A DNA stretch of 12,158 nt. It comes from Paracoccaceae bacterium (GTDB lineage Bacteria > Pseudomonadota > Alphaproteobacteria > Rhodobacterales > Rhodobacteraceae). Below the pieces are notes generated by a model that saw only the letters and a program-made list of their open reading frames with translations, was not told the DNA's origin and ran no database searches. The stretch covers positions 1 through 12,158 of the forward strand of contig WTGT01000062.1 of NCBI GenBank assembly GCA_011523445.1, given 5' to 3'. The translations under genes and the position numbers were made by a program. Below are positions 1-7,107 of the stretch, piece after piece. Numbering within the stretch: position 1 is the stretch's first letter; each line of letters starts with the position of its first letter.

Positions 1-116
1 TTAGGATTCAGTATTTAGTTTGTTCCTTATTGATTACATTAAATTTTTCATTCAATTCAATAAATGTTAGACTAAATAATTGAGTTATTTTTGATCAAGG
101 GGGTTAATTTATTCAA

Positions 117-602
117 ATGGCTAGTTCCAACGGTTCCAAACCTCCGGCAGATAATGCTTTTCCAGATATAAAGATAAATGTCCTGGGGCAATTCATAGAT
201 GATCTATCCTTTGAGAACATTGCCTTTCAGCAGGGAAGAATGAACCAGACTGTTGAATCGGAAATTGAGGTTCAGGTTGGAGTCGATGTCAAAAAAACGA
301 TTGACCAGATTTACCATGTAGTCATCAGGCTCAAATTGTCAGCAGTCACAAAAAAGGAAAATGAAGCCCTCTTTATTTTGGAATTGGATTATGTAGGCAT
401 GTTCAATGTGCCTGAAACCGATGAAGAAACCCTAAAAATGGTATTGATGGTTGAGTGCCCCCGCTTGTTGTTTCCTTTTGTGAGGAGAATTGCTTCAAAC
501 CTGACTCAAGATGCTGGTTTCCCACCAGTCAATCTTGATCCCATCGATTTCCTGTCACTCTACAGAGGTTCAGCTGTCCGTGAAGATTATGTCCTCAACT
601 GA
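117..602 (+). CDS. secB: SecB, protein-export chaperone
   Basis: SecB is a cytosolic tetrameric chaperone that keeps preproteins unfolded and hands them to SecA at the SecYEG translocon. The 161-residue product matches the usual SecB length. It shows the family landmarks: an N-terminal strand region with INVLGQFIDDLSFEN (about residues 20-34), a central ECPRLLFPFVRRI helix region (about 113-125), and the C-terminal PVNLDPIDFLSLY segment (about 137-149). The ATG start has a G-rich Shine-Dalgarno (AAGGGGG, 97-103), but the gap to the ATG is 13 nt, longer than usual; a stop codon lies in frame at 105-107, so the start cannot move far upstream. The gene is a single unit at the left edge and converges with the minus-strand remnant at 661-862. 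It looks like housekeeping SecB, not the SecB-like chaperone of a toxin-antitoxin-chaperone module. I see no clear terminator between 603 and 660. Confidence 0.95.
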   Translation: MASSNGSKPPADNAFPDIKINVLGQFIDDLSFENIAFQQGRMNQTVESEIEVQVGVDVKKTIDQIYHVVIRLKLSAVTKKENEALFILELDYVGMFNVPETDEETLKMVLMVECPRLLFPFVRRIASNLTQDAGFPPVNLDPIDFLSLYRGSAVREDYVLN

Positions 603-660
603 GGTTTGTATTTTCTGTATTACCTTTCCACAAAAGCATTGAGAAAAGTACCAGTTTCAC

Positions 661-862
661 TCATTTATTTGGTTCTTTTGTCCCCCCAACGCCATTCCGA
701 CTGAACAACCTGCTTTTTTCTTGCTCGCCTTCTTTCCTTGCCTGCAAAACGAGCACGATCTTTTTGTGATACGTTTCGGCTAAGACGGATCCTGTCGAGG
801 CGTTGGCCAAGTTCCTTGGTAATTGCCTCACTGGAAGCGGTTGGGTATTCACTATAATGCAT
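661..862 (-). pseudogene. Decayed XRE-family helix-turn-helix regulator remnant
   Basis: This is a broken gene for a small DNA-binding regulator of the XRE/HipB-antitoxin type. Read from the ATG at 862, one frame gives a convincing N-terminus: SSEAITKELGQRLDRIRLSR followed by NVSQKD, as in helices 1-2 of XRE domains (KxLGxxLRxxRLxxxxSQxxLA). After about residue 42 this frame degenerates into a run of basic residues and stops at 665. The overlapping frame (stop at 661) carries a stretch, SRLFSRNGVGGT, that resembles the following turn of such proteins (RLExGxGGT). The pattern fits an old frameshift plus truncation. No HipA-like or other partner gene is next to it, and no good Shine-Dalgarno precedes the ATG. 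The XRE assignment rests on motif resemblance by eye; function is very probably lost. Confidence 0.55.
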
Positions 863-863
863 C

Positions 864-907
864 AATTATAAATCATTAAATTATAAATCTATAGATTATG
901 ATGTAAT
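864..907 (-). promoter_or_regulatory. Putative promoter/operator of the XRE remnant
   Basis: An 11-bp direct repeat, AATTATAAATC, occurs at 864-874 and 879-889. On the minus strand each copy contains a perfect TATAAT -10 hexamer (865-870 and 880-885). A perfect 12-bp palindrome, AATCTATAGATT (886-897), lies just upstream of the second -10 box. A weak -35 (ATTACA, 902-907) sits 16 bp from that box. Autoregulated XRE proteins typically bind such elements over their own promoter, so this may be a leftover operator. AT-rich DNA produces such matches easily, so the call is tentative. Confidence 0.35.
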
Positions 908-1029
908 TATACAGCATTAATTTCCTTATCAATATACTTCATGTATCAATCATGGAGTATGAATGTTGATGAAATTGCATTAGAACAGAGCAATTAAGAA
1001 AAGTTGGTTCGGGTCTTTTATCCAGCTAC
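898..1029. other. AT-rich intergenic stretch with no gene
   Basis: Between the remnant's promoter region and the ATP12 stop codon I see no open frame of note, no RNA gene and no convincing terminator. It makes up the rest of the gene-poor 603-1029 interval. Confidence 0.6.
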
Positions 1030-1752
1030 TCATTCCGGCTTAATCTTGCCGGGCAAATCAACAAAAAAGCATGCCACGAGATATTCCTCGTAATGGCTTT
1101 GGGAAACTTGCTGTGCCTGTTCGTCTTTACCCCATTTTTTCTCTTGCCACTCTTCATCAATGCGGGACAGTCTCCAAATCTGATCTTTGTTGCCAAAACC
1201 ATACAGGTAGGCGAAACTCAGAACCAATGAACCCAGTAAAGGCACCAATTCGCTGAAACCACAAAGGGAAAAATTGTCTAGGGTCTCAATTTTTTCAGCA
1301 AACACATCAATTGTTTGGGGTTCCTGATTAAAAGGGGTAATTCCATGGTTGGTTTTCATCCTGATGGATAATTGTTTTTCCAGCCAGGTAATTACTGGGT
1401 CCCAATGATCAGATTGCCATTTGACAAGATCAGATGGGGAATTCGCACGATAAGAAACAAGATCAGTATGTCCATAATTCAAAAGGGAATTCACTATTTC
1501 TCCCTTGGTATCGCTGATACGATCTATTGTGGTATTTGCTCTCCGTGTAAAGGGCATAGCCGTGGGGTCAATTTTTTGCCCTTGATCTTGAAATTCCACA
1601 CATATCTTTTCAGCCAGCGAAAAGTGGGGAACTATAAGGGGGTTCTTGCCCGGTGTCATGGCATATTTCCCATCCAGCGTGATACCAAAGCCTTCTGACA
1701 ACTCGGTTATTCTGACGTCTTCCCAGAATTTTCTGGCAGCCCATTCATTCAT
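1030..1752 (-). CDS. ATP12-family F1-ATPase assembly chaperone
   Basis: ATP12 proteins bind unassembled F1 alpha subunit and help build the F1 sector of ATP synthase; the bacterial members are alphaproteobacterial. The product has the family pattern: an N-terminal FWEDVRI strand, then LDGKYAMTPGKNPLIVP, the MPFTRRANTTIDRI block, the LVSYRANSPSDLVKWQ block with a following WDPVITWLE, and a C-terminal half with the LSFAYLYGFGNKDQIWRLSRIDEEWQ stretch given here only as its start and end motifs (LSFAYLYG, IDEEWQ). The frame extends upstream to an ATG at 1788, but I choose the ATG at 1752 (MNEWAARKFWEDV, 240 residues). It forms an ATGA overlap with the rluC stop, and family members usually begin close to the FW-DV motif. 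The gene is the last of the rarA-crcB-rluC-ATP12 chain and is probably translationally coupled to rluC. Confidence 0.88.
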   Translation of the reverse strand: MNEWAARKFWEDVRITELSEGFGITLDGKYAMTPGKNPLIVPHFSLAEKICVEFQDQGQKIDPTAMPFTRRANTTIDRISDTKGEIVNSLLNYGHTDLVSYRANSPSDLVKWQSDHWDPVITWLEKQLSIRMKTNHGITPFNQEPQTIDVFAEKIETLDNFSLCGFSELVPLLGSLVLSFAYLYGFGNKDQIWRLSRIDEEWQEKKWGKDEQAQQVSQSHYEEYLVACFFVDLPGKIKPE

Positions 1753-2786
1753 TGGAAAGTTGTTTCCGAGATATTGTTCAAATCCCATTCTAGGTAGTTT
1801 GCCAATTCCTTAAAGTGTCCCGGTGCTTCTGCCTTGATCGTTATTTCCCTATTTAAAAATGGATGATGGAAACGCAAGGTACTGGCATGTAAGAACATCC
1901 GGGATACCAGGTTAAGCTCCTCGAACTTTACCGGAAGGGAAGTTTCAGAAAAATCCGATGAATATTTTTCATCTCCCAGAATGGGATGATTGATGGATGA
2001 TAAATGTACCCTCAGCTGATGGGTTCGACCTGTTTGCGGGGACAACAATACGAAAGCCAACAATTTGCCAAAGGTAAGTTGAACAGAATATTTCGTATAA
2101 GCCAATTTAGCTGTATTTGATGTATGTCCATTCTTTGTGCTCACACTCTTCATCCTGCGATTGACCTGTGTTTTGTCCTTTTCCAGGGTAGATTTGATTT
2201 CCCCGGTTTTGGGAATTGGAACACCGAGAGTTACAGCCCAATAATATTTGTACACATTTTTGGTCTTGAACAGTTCCATCATTTCTCTGGTGGCGGTCAG
2301 GGTTTTACCCGTCAGCAAGACCCCGGAAGTTTCCTTATCAAGCCTGTGAATCAAGCGTAGCCGATCAGAATTATTAGCCAGAGTTAGATGGTTGAGGTAT
2401 TTATCAATATATCCCCTTTGTTTTGTACCTCCCTGAGTTGCCAGACCTGGCGGCTTATTGAGGGCAACAAAATAATCATCTTCATAGATTATACTGTTGT
2501 TCAGTTGATGAATGATGGATCGATCGTAGCTACTCAGGGTATTGGACTTGACTACTTTTTTGGTTGTGGGACCAATTGATTTTGGTAGGGTAATTATCTG
2601 ATCAGGAATCAATCTAAATGAGGGTTTGACTCTTTTCTTGTTGACCCTTACCGCGCCCCTCCGGCACATTTTTTCAATATGCGACTGGGGGAGATGTCCA
2701 TATTTTCTCCTTAACCACCTGTCCAGACGCTGATCAGCATCATCAACGCCAACAATTTTGCTGGTTATATTGTTCAATGAAACCAT
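1749..2786 (-). CDS. rluC: RluC/RluD-family 23S rRNA pseudouridine synthase
   Basis: The enzyme isomerises specific uridines of 23S rRNA to pseudouridine. The 345-residue product has an N-terminal S4 RNA-binding domain (about residues 14-70, with RLDRWLRRKYGHLPQSHIEK and GAVRVNKKRVK), then the catalytic domain. Signature motifs are the ALNKPPGLATQGGT strand (108-121), IHRLDKETSGVLL (146-158) with catalytic Asp at about 150, and LLSPQTGRTHQLRVHL with HPILGDEKY in the C-terminal half. The ATQGG motif favours RluC over RluD; the exact target sites are inferred from the family. It overlaps the upstream crcB by 13 nt and the ATP12 gene by an ATGA, so it is part of one transcript. In many Alphaproteobacteria I recall a HAD hydrolase between rluC and ATP12; it is absent here. 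Confidence 0.92.
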   Translation of the reverse strand: MVSLNNITSKIVGVDDADQRLDRWLRRKYGHLPQSHIEKMCRRGAVRVNKKRVKPSFRLIPDQIITLPKSIGPTTKKVVKSNTLSSYDRSIIHQLNNSIIYEDDYFVALNKPPGLATQGGTKQRGYIDKYLNHLTLANNSDRLRLIHRLDKETSGVLLTGKTLTATREMMELFKTKNVYKYYWAVTLGVPIPKTGEIKSTLEKDKTQVNRRMKSVSTKNGHTSNTAKLAYTKYSVQLTFGKLLAFVLLSPQTGRTHQLRVHLSSINHPILGDEKYSSDFSETSLPVKFEELNLVSRMFLHASTLRFHHPFLNREITIKAEAPGHFKELANYLEWDLNNISETTFQ

Positions 2787-3157
2787 ATCCTGGCCAGAAA
2801 CAAGCCCAGATAGAGAGCCAAAACAGCCAATACGACTGAAACAAGGGCATAAACAAGTGCCATATCCAATTTTCCATTAGTGGAAAGTTGCCAAAAGTCA
2901 TTTGAAAATGCTGAAAAAGTCGTAAACCCTCCCAGGAATCCTGTAATGATCAATGGCGAGTAGCGTTCCGGCAAAGTTAGGTTTTCAACCATCAAGACAA
3001 TTATGAAACCCATCAGCAAAGACCCAAAAACATTGACAAACAATGTTCCATAAGGAAACTGCCTACCAATGACGGTCGATATACCCGTTGTTAACAGATA
3101 TCTTGAAATGGCACCCAATGCACCTCCAAGGGCAATCTGAAGTAAAGTCCCGATCAT
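2774..3157 (-). CDS. crcB: CrcB/FluC fluoride channel
   Basis: Fluc channels are small dual-topology membrane dimers that let fluoride leak out of the cytoplasm. The 127-residue length is typical. Four hydrophobic segments fall near residues 3-24, 34-56, 68-88 and 97-124. Conserved features are visible: GGALGAISRY (11-20), the pore helix TLFVNVFGSLLMGF (38-51) with Asn42, and the phenylalanine box GFLGGFTTFSAFS (73-85) with Phe78, Phe81 and Phe84 near the family Phe positions. The ATG overlaps the rarA stop (ATGA), and the gene runs 13 nt into rluC. Expression therefore probably follows the upstream operon. There is no room for a fluoride riboswitch ahead of it, so fluoride-responsive control at this gene looks unlikely. 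Confidence 0.94.
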   Translation of the reverse strand: MIGTLLQIALGGALGAISRYLLTTGISTVIGRQFPYGTLFVNVFGSLLMGFIIVLMVENLTLPERYSPLIITGFLGGFTTFSAFSNDFWQLSTNGKLDMALVYALVSVVLAVLALYLGLFLARIWFH

Positions 3158-4491
3158 GGTGAATGCTCGCCATCCCTTTCCGTGTTGAGCTTAACCCGAA
3201 GGTTTTCGAAATATTCCAATCTCTTGCCTAAGGTTTGTTCAAAACCCTTCTTTGGCGGGTTGTAATATTTTGCTCTATTGAAACCCTCGGGAAAGTAGTT
3301 TTGTCCGGAAAATCCGTAGGGAACATCATGATCGTACTGATAATCCTTGCCATATCCGAGTTGTTTCATCAGCTTTGTTGGTGCATTGAGTATATGTTTG
3401 GGAGGTACCAGGGATCCTGAAACTCTTGCATCTTTGGTAGCCGATTTATAAGCCTTGTAACTTGCGTTGGATTTCGGAGCCAAAGCCATGTAAATGACTG
3501 CTTCTGCTATGGCCAGTTCACCCTCTGGACTACCAAGCCGTTCATAAGCTACCCAGGAGTTGATTGCCATATCCAACGCATCCGGGTCGGCCAGACCTAT
3601 ATCCTCTACGGCCATGCGTGTAATTCTTCTTAGCAGGTAATTTGGATCCTCACCGGCATCCAACATTCTGGCCAACCAATAGAGAGCGGCATCCGGGTCA
3701 GATCCCCGTACAGATTTATGCAGGGCTGAAATCAGGTTATAGTGCCAATCACTGGCTCTATCGTAAGAGGTGGCTTTCTGCGATAGATGCAGGGATAATT
3801 CATCCGTATCCAGTTGACGCTTCAGGTCCAAAGCCCAAATTTGTTCAATATTATTCAACAGACTCCTGCCGTCACCATCGGCCATCCCGCACAACCAGTT
3901 TCTTGCTTCATCAGTAAGGGGTAGGGGAGAACCGTGATACTTTTCTGCTCTTTGTACCAGTTTTTCCAAGTCGGACATCGAAAGCCTGGATAAACAAAAC
4001 ACCCTTACGCGTGATAACAGGGCAGGATTGATTTCAAAGGAGACATTTTCTGTTGTCGAACCGATCAGTTTTATGGTTCCATCCTCGACATAGGGTAGAA
4101 ACCCATCCTGCTGGCTCTTGTTAAAACGATGAATTTCGTCCACAAACAGGATGGTGCCCTTGCCTTCCATCCATTGATTTCTGGCTGTAGTAAAAATTTT
4201 CCTCAGTTCAGCGGTATTGGAAAATACGGCACTGATCTGAACAAAGTCGTATTCTTTTTTTTGAGCGATTAATCGTGCAATGGTTGTTTTGCCAACCCCA
4301 GGGGGGCCCCAGAATATAATGGAGGGTAGATTGACCGAAGCCAGTAGATTGTTCAGAGGTTTGTCCTTACCAATAAGATCTTCATGACCGATAACCTCAT
4401 TCAGACTTTCAGGACGAATGCGATCTGCCAAAGGGCGTAATGCTGATGACAAATCACTTTGTTTTTCTATCTGGTCAAGAAGACTGGTCAC
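3154..4491 (-). CDS. rarA: RarA/MgsA replication-associated AAA+ ATPase
   Basis: RarA (MgsA, relative of eukaryotic WRNIP1/Mgs1) is a clamp-loader-like AAA+ ATPase acting at stalled replication forks. Motifs in the 445-residue product: the PLADRIRPESLNEVIGHEDL N-terminal signature (20-39), Walker A GPPGVGKTT (62-70), Walker B ILFVDEIHRFN (114-124), sensor 1 GSTTEN (144-149) and an arginine finger region LLSRVRVF (158-165). The C-terminal half has the tetramerisation-domain pattern with DALYWLARMLDAGEDP and RRITRMAVEDIGLADP. The start is GTG at 4491. No purine-rich Shine-Dalgarno lies ahead of it (the upstream bases are C- and T-rich on the coding strand), and there is no better in-frame start before the conserved PLADR motif. 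It follows rplQ after 176 bp, and its stop overlaps the crcB start. Confidence 0.95.
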   Translation of the reverse strand: MTSLLDQIEKQSDLSSALRPLADRIRPESLNEVIGHEDLIGKDKPLNNLLASVNLPSIIFWGPPGVGKTTIARLIAQKKEYDFVQISAVFSNTAELRKIFTTARNQWMEGKGTILFVDEIHRFNKSQQDGFLPYVEDGTIKLIGSTTENVSFEINPALLSRVRVFCLSRLSMSDLEKLVQRAEKYHGSPLPLTDEARNWLCGMADGDGRSLLNNIEQIWALDLKRQLDTDELSLHLSQKATSYDRASDWHYNLISALHKSVRGSDPDAALYWLARMLDAGEDPNYLLRRITRMAVEDIGLADPDALDMAINSWVAYERLGSPEGELAIAEAVIYMALAPKSNASYKAYKSATKDARVSGSLVPPKHILNAPTKLMKQLGYGKDYQYDHDVPYGFSGQNYFPEGFNRAKYYNPPKKGFEQTLGKRLEYFENLRVKLNTERDGEHSP

Positions 4492-4667
4492 GGTATAAAT
4501 TGGGGGGAATTAAAACCTTCCCCTAAGGCTTAAGGATTAAACGGTTGGAACAATGTTCGGTATATTTACACCAACAAATAAAGAAACAAAATTCAAAAAG
4601 TTGGTTTAGCCTTACCTTGGTATGTTTTTCCCACAAAATATGATGGTGTATTCTGCGGAGAAGCAAA
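4492..4667. other. rplQ-rarA intergenic gap, no gene seen
   Basis: This AT-rich 176-bp spacer separates the ribosomal part of the operon from rarA. I found no clear rho-independent terminator and no convincing promoter; a TTG-rich stretch followed by TAAATATA around 4555-4600 on the minus strand could act as one but is not decisive. In many relatives I recall a DegP/Do-type protease gene at this place; nothing resembling it remains. Confidence 0.5.
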
Positions 4668-5090
4668 TCAGTTTGATTCTTCAGATTCCTGTGCTGCCAA
4701 TCTATCTCGATCAGCCTTGCCCTTTTCCGCAGTATCCCTGTCAACTAGTTCTATAATTGCCATTGGTGCTCGATCGCCATAACGGTATCCAGCCTTGATG
4801 ACTCTTGTATATCCGCCATTGCGGTCTTGATAACGAGGGCCGAGAACATCAAAAAGTTTCTTTGTGTGCTTGGCTTGCTTGAGTTTGGAATTGGCCATTC
4901 TTCGGGAATGCAGATCACCCTTCTTGCCTAGAGTAATCAGTTTCTCTACGATCCTCTTCAATTCCTTGGCTTTTGGTAAGGTGGTTTTGATTTGTTCATG
5001 TTCAATCAGGGATCCGGCCATATTGGCAAACATGGCTTTCCTATGCTCACCGGTTCTGTTGAGATACCTGTATCCGCCACTGTGTCGCAT
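4668..5090 (-). CDS. rplQ: Ribosomal protein L17
   Basis: L17 is a large-subunit protein near the polypeptide exit region. The product begins MRHSGGYRYLNRTGEHRKAM, close to the universal MRH-x-LNRTxxHRxAM signature, then has the family's LIEHEQIKTTLPKAKELKR (about 28-46), LITLGKKGDLHSRR and a GYTRVIKAGYRYGDRAPMAIIEL strand block (shown by its key parts GYTRV, RYGDRAPMA and IIELVDR). At 140 residues it is longer than the E. coli protein because of an acidic and charged tail, as is common in Alphaproteobacteria. The ATG at 5090 has an AAGG Shine-Dalgarno about 9 nt upstream. It follows rpoA by 50 nt, the canonical end of the alpha operon. Confidence 0.96.
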   Translation of the reverse strand: MRHSGGYRYLNRTGEHRKAMFANMAGSLIEHEQIKTTLPKAKELKRIVEKLITLGKKGDLHSRRMANSKLKQAKHTKKLFDVLGPRYQDRNGGYTRVIKAGYRYGDRAPMAIIELVDRDTAEKGKADRDRLAAQESEESN

Positions 5091-5140
5091 AATTATTTAC
5101 CTTATTTTCTTGTCCAATAAGAGTGTGATCAAGGGAAGGG

Positions 5141-6154
5141 TTACAGATCCTTCTCTTCCATTTCTTTCGATAGTATTTCAATATTTTCTGGAGGCCAATC
5201 AGCAATTTCCATACCAAGTGACAAATTCATTCCTGATAGGACTTCCTTTATCTCATTCAGTGACTTTCTTCCAAAGTTTGGAGTCTTCAACATTTCCTGT
5301 TCTGATTTCTGAACCAGATCACCAACATAAATGATATTGTCATTTTTTAGGCAATTGGCTGATCTTACTGAAAGTTCGAGTTGTGTAACTTTCAGGTAGA
5401 GATTGTTATCAACCTCGGCTTCCGGAGTTTCATCTTCCTGTTTGGATTTGACAGGTTCATCAAAATTAATGAAGATCTGGAAATATTCCTGAACGATTCT
5501 TGACGCATAGGCTATGGCGTCCTTGGGTGTTATGGAACCATCTGTTTCAACGTTCAGGATTAACTTGTCGTAGTCAAGAATCTTTCCTTCCCTTGCGGGT
5601 TGAACTTTATAGGAAACCGATTTTACAGGTGAAAATATAGCATCAATTGGAATAAAATTTATTGCTGCATCTGCCGGTTTGTTCAATTCGGCAGGAACGT
5701 ATCCTTTGCCAACCCCAACGGTGATTTCCATTTGAATAGAGGCATCCCTGTCCAAATGACATATGACATGGCGTGGATTGAGGATTTCGACACCGGTTAC
5801 CTGATTGATCATGCCGGCAGTAACTTCGCCTGGCTGTGATGATTTCAACAGGAGTTTGCGTGGTTTGCGGTCATCAGATTTTACAACGACACCCTTGAGG
5901 TTGAGAAGAATATCAATGACATCCTCACGAACACCGGGAATTGGTGAAAATTCCTGTACCACATTGTCGATTTCAACTCCGATTATGGCACTTCCCCTTA
6001 TAGAAGAAAGAAGAACCCTCCGAAGTGCATTGCCGATAGTCAAACCGAACCCTCTTTCGAGTGGTCCGATTTCCAGGGTCATCTGATTTGGATTGCTACC
6101 TGATTTCTCCTCCAGTGAAGGGGAGATGAGTTTTTCCCAGTTATCTTGGAACAT
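5141..6154 (-). CDS. rpoA: DNA-directed RNA polymerase subunit alpha
   Basis: The alpha subunit dimerises to scaffold RNA polymerase assembly and contacts promoter UP elements and activators. The 337 residues match the family. The N-terminal domain (about 1-235) shows LEIGPLERGFGLTIGNALRR (27-46) and LLSSIRGSAI (48-57). A charged, acidic linker (about 236-255) follows. The C-terminal domain has LELSVRSANCLK (259-270), where Arg264 is the counterpart of E. coli Arg265 used for UP-element DNA contact, and TPNFGRKSLNEI (291-302). The start is supported by a GGAGG Shine-Dalgarno (6162-6166) 7 nt from the ATG. It lies 84 nt after rpsK and is cotranscribed with the flanking ribosomal genes. Confidence 0.98.
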   Translation of the reverse strand: MFQDNWEKLISPSLEEKSGSNPNQMTLEIGPLERGFGLTIGNALRRVLLSSIRGSAIIGVEIDNVVQEFSPIPGVREDVIDILLNLKGVVVKSDDRKPRKLLLKSSQPGEVTAGMINQVTGVEILNPRHVICHLDRDASIQMEITVGVGKGYVPAELNKPADAAINFIPIDAIFSPVKSVSYKVQPAREGKILDYDKLILNVETDGSITPKDAIAYASRIVQEYFQIFINFDEPVKSKQEDETPEAEVDNNLYLKVTQLELSVRSANCLKNDNIIYVGDLVQKSEQEMLKTPNFGRKSLNEIKEVLSGMNLSLGMEIADWPPENIEILSKEMEEKDL

Positions 6155-6238
6155 TGATTAGCCTCCATCCTTTTTCCCGGTGGTTCCAGCACAGGGAATG
6201 TCTCGAAAAACTAAATTAAAACTAAATTGTAAGAGTGA

Positions 6239-6628
6239 TTAGACTCTTCTTCTTTTTGGTGGACGACAACCATTGTGGGCAATGGGTGAAACATCCCTGA
6301 TAGATGTGATTTCAAAACCTACAGCCGCCAGGGAACGCAGGGCGCTTTCCCGTCCCGAACCTGGTCCTTGGACCTTGATCTCAAGTGACTTGACACCATG
6401 TTCCTGAGCTTTTTTTCCGGCATCTTCTGCGGCCAGCTGAGCAGCATACGGGGTCGATTTTCGTGAGCCCTTGAAACCGACAGTACCTGCCGAAGACCAG
6501 GCAATGGCATTACCCTGTACATCTGAAATCAATATTTTTGTATTGTTGAAGGAGGAACTCACATGAGCTACTCCGACCGCAATATTCTTGCGTTCTTTTC
6601 TCTTTAAACGGGGCTTTTCACGAGCCAA
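6239..6628 (-). CDS. rpsK: Ribosomal protein S11
   Basis: S11 is a small-subunit platform protein near the mRNA exit region. The 129-residue product has the full family pattern: RKNIAVGVAHVSSSFNNTKI (13-32), GNAIAWSSAGTVGFKGSRKS (40-59), TPYAAQLAAEDAGKKAQEHG (60-79), VQGPGSGRESALRSL and the basic C-terminus DVSPIAHNGCRPPKRRRV. The start codon is TTG at 6628: AGGAG sits 7 nt upstream, and the N-terminus (MAREKPRLKRKERKNI) has the length expected for alphaproteobacterial S11. The ATG inside the Shine-Dalgarno stretch is out of frame. The gene begins 12 nt after the rpsM stop. A TTG start is uncommon for a highly expressed ribosomal gene. Confidence 0.97.
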   Translation of the reverse strand: MAREKPRLKRKERKNIAVGVAHVSSSFNNTKILISDVQGNAIAWSSAGTVGFKGSRKSTPYAAQLAAEDAGKKAQEHGVKSLEIKVQGPGSGRESALRSLAAVGFEITSIRDVSPIAHNGCRPPKRRRV

Positions 6629-6640
6629 GGCACATCTCCT
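6629..6640 (-). promoter_or_regulatory. Shine-Dalgarno that fixes the rpsK TTG start
   Basis: The 12-nt gap between rpsM and rpsK carries AGGAG followed by ATGTGCC and then TTG. Spacing is ideal for the TTG. The internal ATG overlaps the Shine-Dalgarno and is out of the S11 frame, so it is not the start. Confidence 0.75.
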
Positions 6641-7009
6641 TTATTTTTTCTTGCCGGCTATGGGTCTGGCCGGACCTTTTCTGGTTCTGGCATTCGTATG
6701 GGTTCGTTGCCCTCTTACAGGTAGTCCCCTACGATGTCTGAGACCCCGGTAACATCCAAGATCCATCATCCGCTTGATGTTCATTTGGACATCCCTGCGA
6801 AGATCGCCTTCTACCATATAGTTTTGATCTATATGCTCCCGAAGCTCCTTTACATTGAGATCGGTAAGTTCATTGACCCTGACGGATTGCTCGATTCCGA
6901 CGGACTCACATATGTTTTGTGCCGTATGGTATCCAATCCCGTAGATACTGGTTAATGCAACAGGAACCCTTTTCCTTGCCGGTATGTTTACACCTGCTAT
7001 ACGTGCCAT
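6641..7009 (-). CDS. rpsM: Ribosomal protein S13
   Basis: S13 sits in the head of the small subunit and contacts the P-site tRNA and the inter-subunit bridge. The product starts MARIAGVNIPARKRVPVALT and continues with IYGIGYHTAQNICESVGI, a GDLRRDVQMNIKRMMDLGCY block and the basic RGLRHRRGLPVRGQRT-HTNARTRKGP tail. The frame is open up to 7048, but the ATG at 7009 is the right start: it has an AGGGG Shine-Dalgarno (7016-7020, spaced about 5 nt) and gives the universal MARIAGVNIP N-terminus and 122 residues. It is the first gene of this operon. In most Alphaproteobacteria adk and secY precede it; here a divergent sugar kinase does. Confidence 0.97.
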   Translation of the reverse strand: MARIAGVNIPARKRVPVALTSIYGIGYHTAQNICESVGIEQSVRVNELTDLNVKELREHIDQNYMVEGDLRRDVQMNIKRMMDLGCYRGLRHRRGLPVRGQRTHTNARTRKGPARPIAGKKK

Positions 7010-7034
7010 TCTAACCCCTAGAATTAATATGATA

Positions 7035-7067
7035 CCACCCCATACCAACAGGAATTGGTAAAGGTGG
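7035..7067 (-). promoter_or_regulatory. Two-tier stem-loop in the rpsM leader
   Basis: The leader RNA can form an inner 6-bp stem (7043-7048 with 7055-7060, TACCAA/TTGGTA on the plus strand, 6-nt loop). An outer 5-bp stem (7035-7039 with 7063-7067, CCACC/GGTGG) encloses it, separated by small internal loops. It ends about 15 nt before the rpsM Shine-Dalgarno. Position and shape suit a ribosomal-protein autoregulatory site, but this is inferred from base pairing alone, and I do not recognise a described family. Confidence 0.4.
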
Positions 7068-7107
7068 ATTGGTTTATATTGAGAAAACTTCTATAAAAAC
7101 AAGTCCA

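Noticed and set aside
117..865. A toxin-antitoxin-chaperone module (SecB-like chaperone beside an XRE antitoxin)
   Set aside because: The SecB looks like the housekeeping type, the XRE remnant is convergent rather than in the same operon, it is frameshifted, and no toxin gene is present.
3154..3200. Fluoride riboswitch ahead of crcB
   Set aside because: The crcB start overlaps the rarA stop, and the upstream sequence is coding; no room for or sign of the riboswitch.
4523..4744. Minus-strand open frame overlapping the end of rplQ
   Set aside because: It overlaps a certain ribosomal gene in another frame and shows no family features.
7010..7048. Upstream extension of S13 by 13 residues
   Set aside because: The ATG at 7009 has a Shine-Dalgarno and gives the universal MARIAGVNIP N-terminus; the extension falls in the leader stem-loop.
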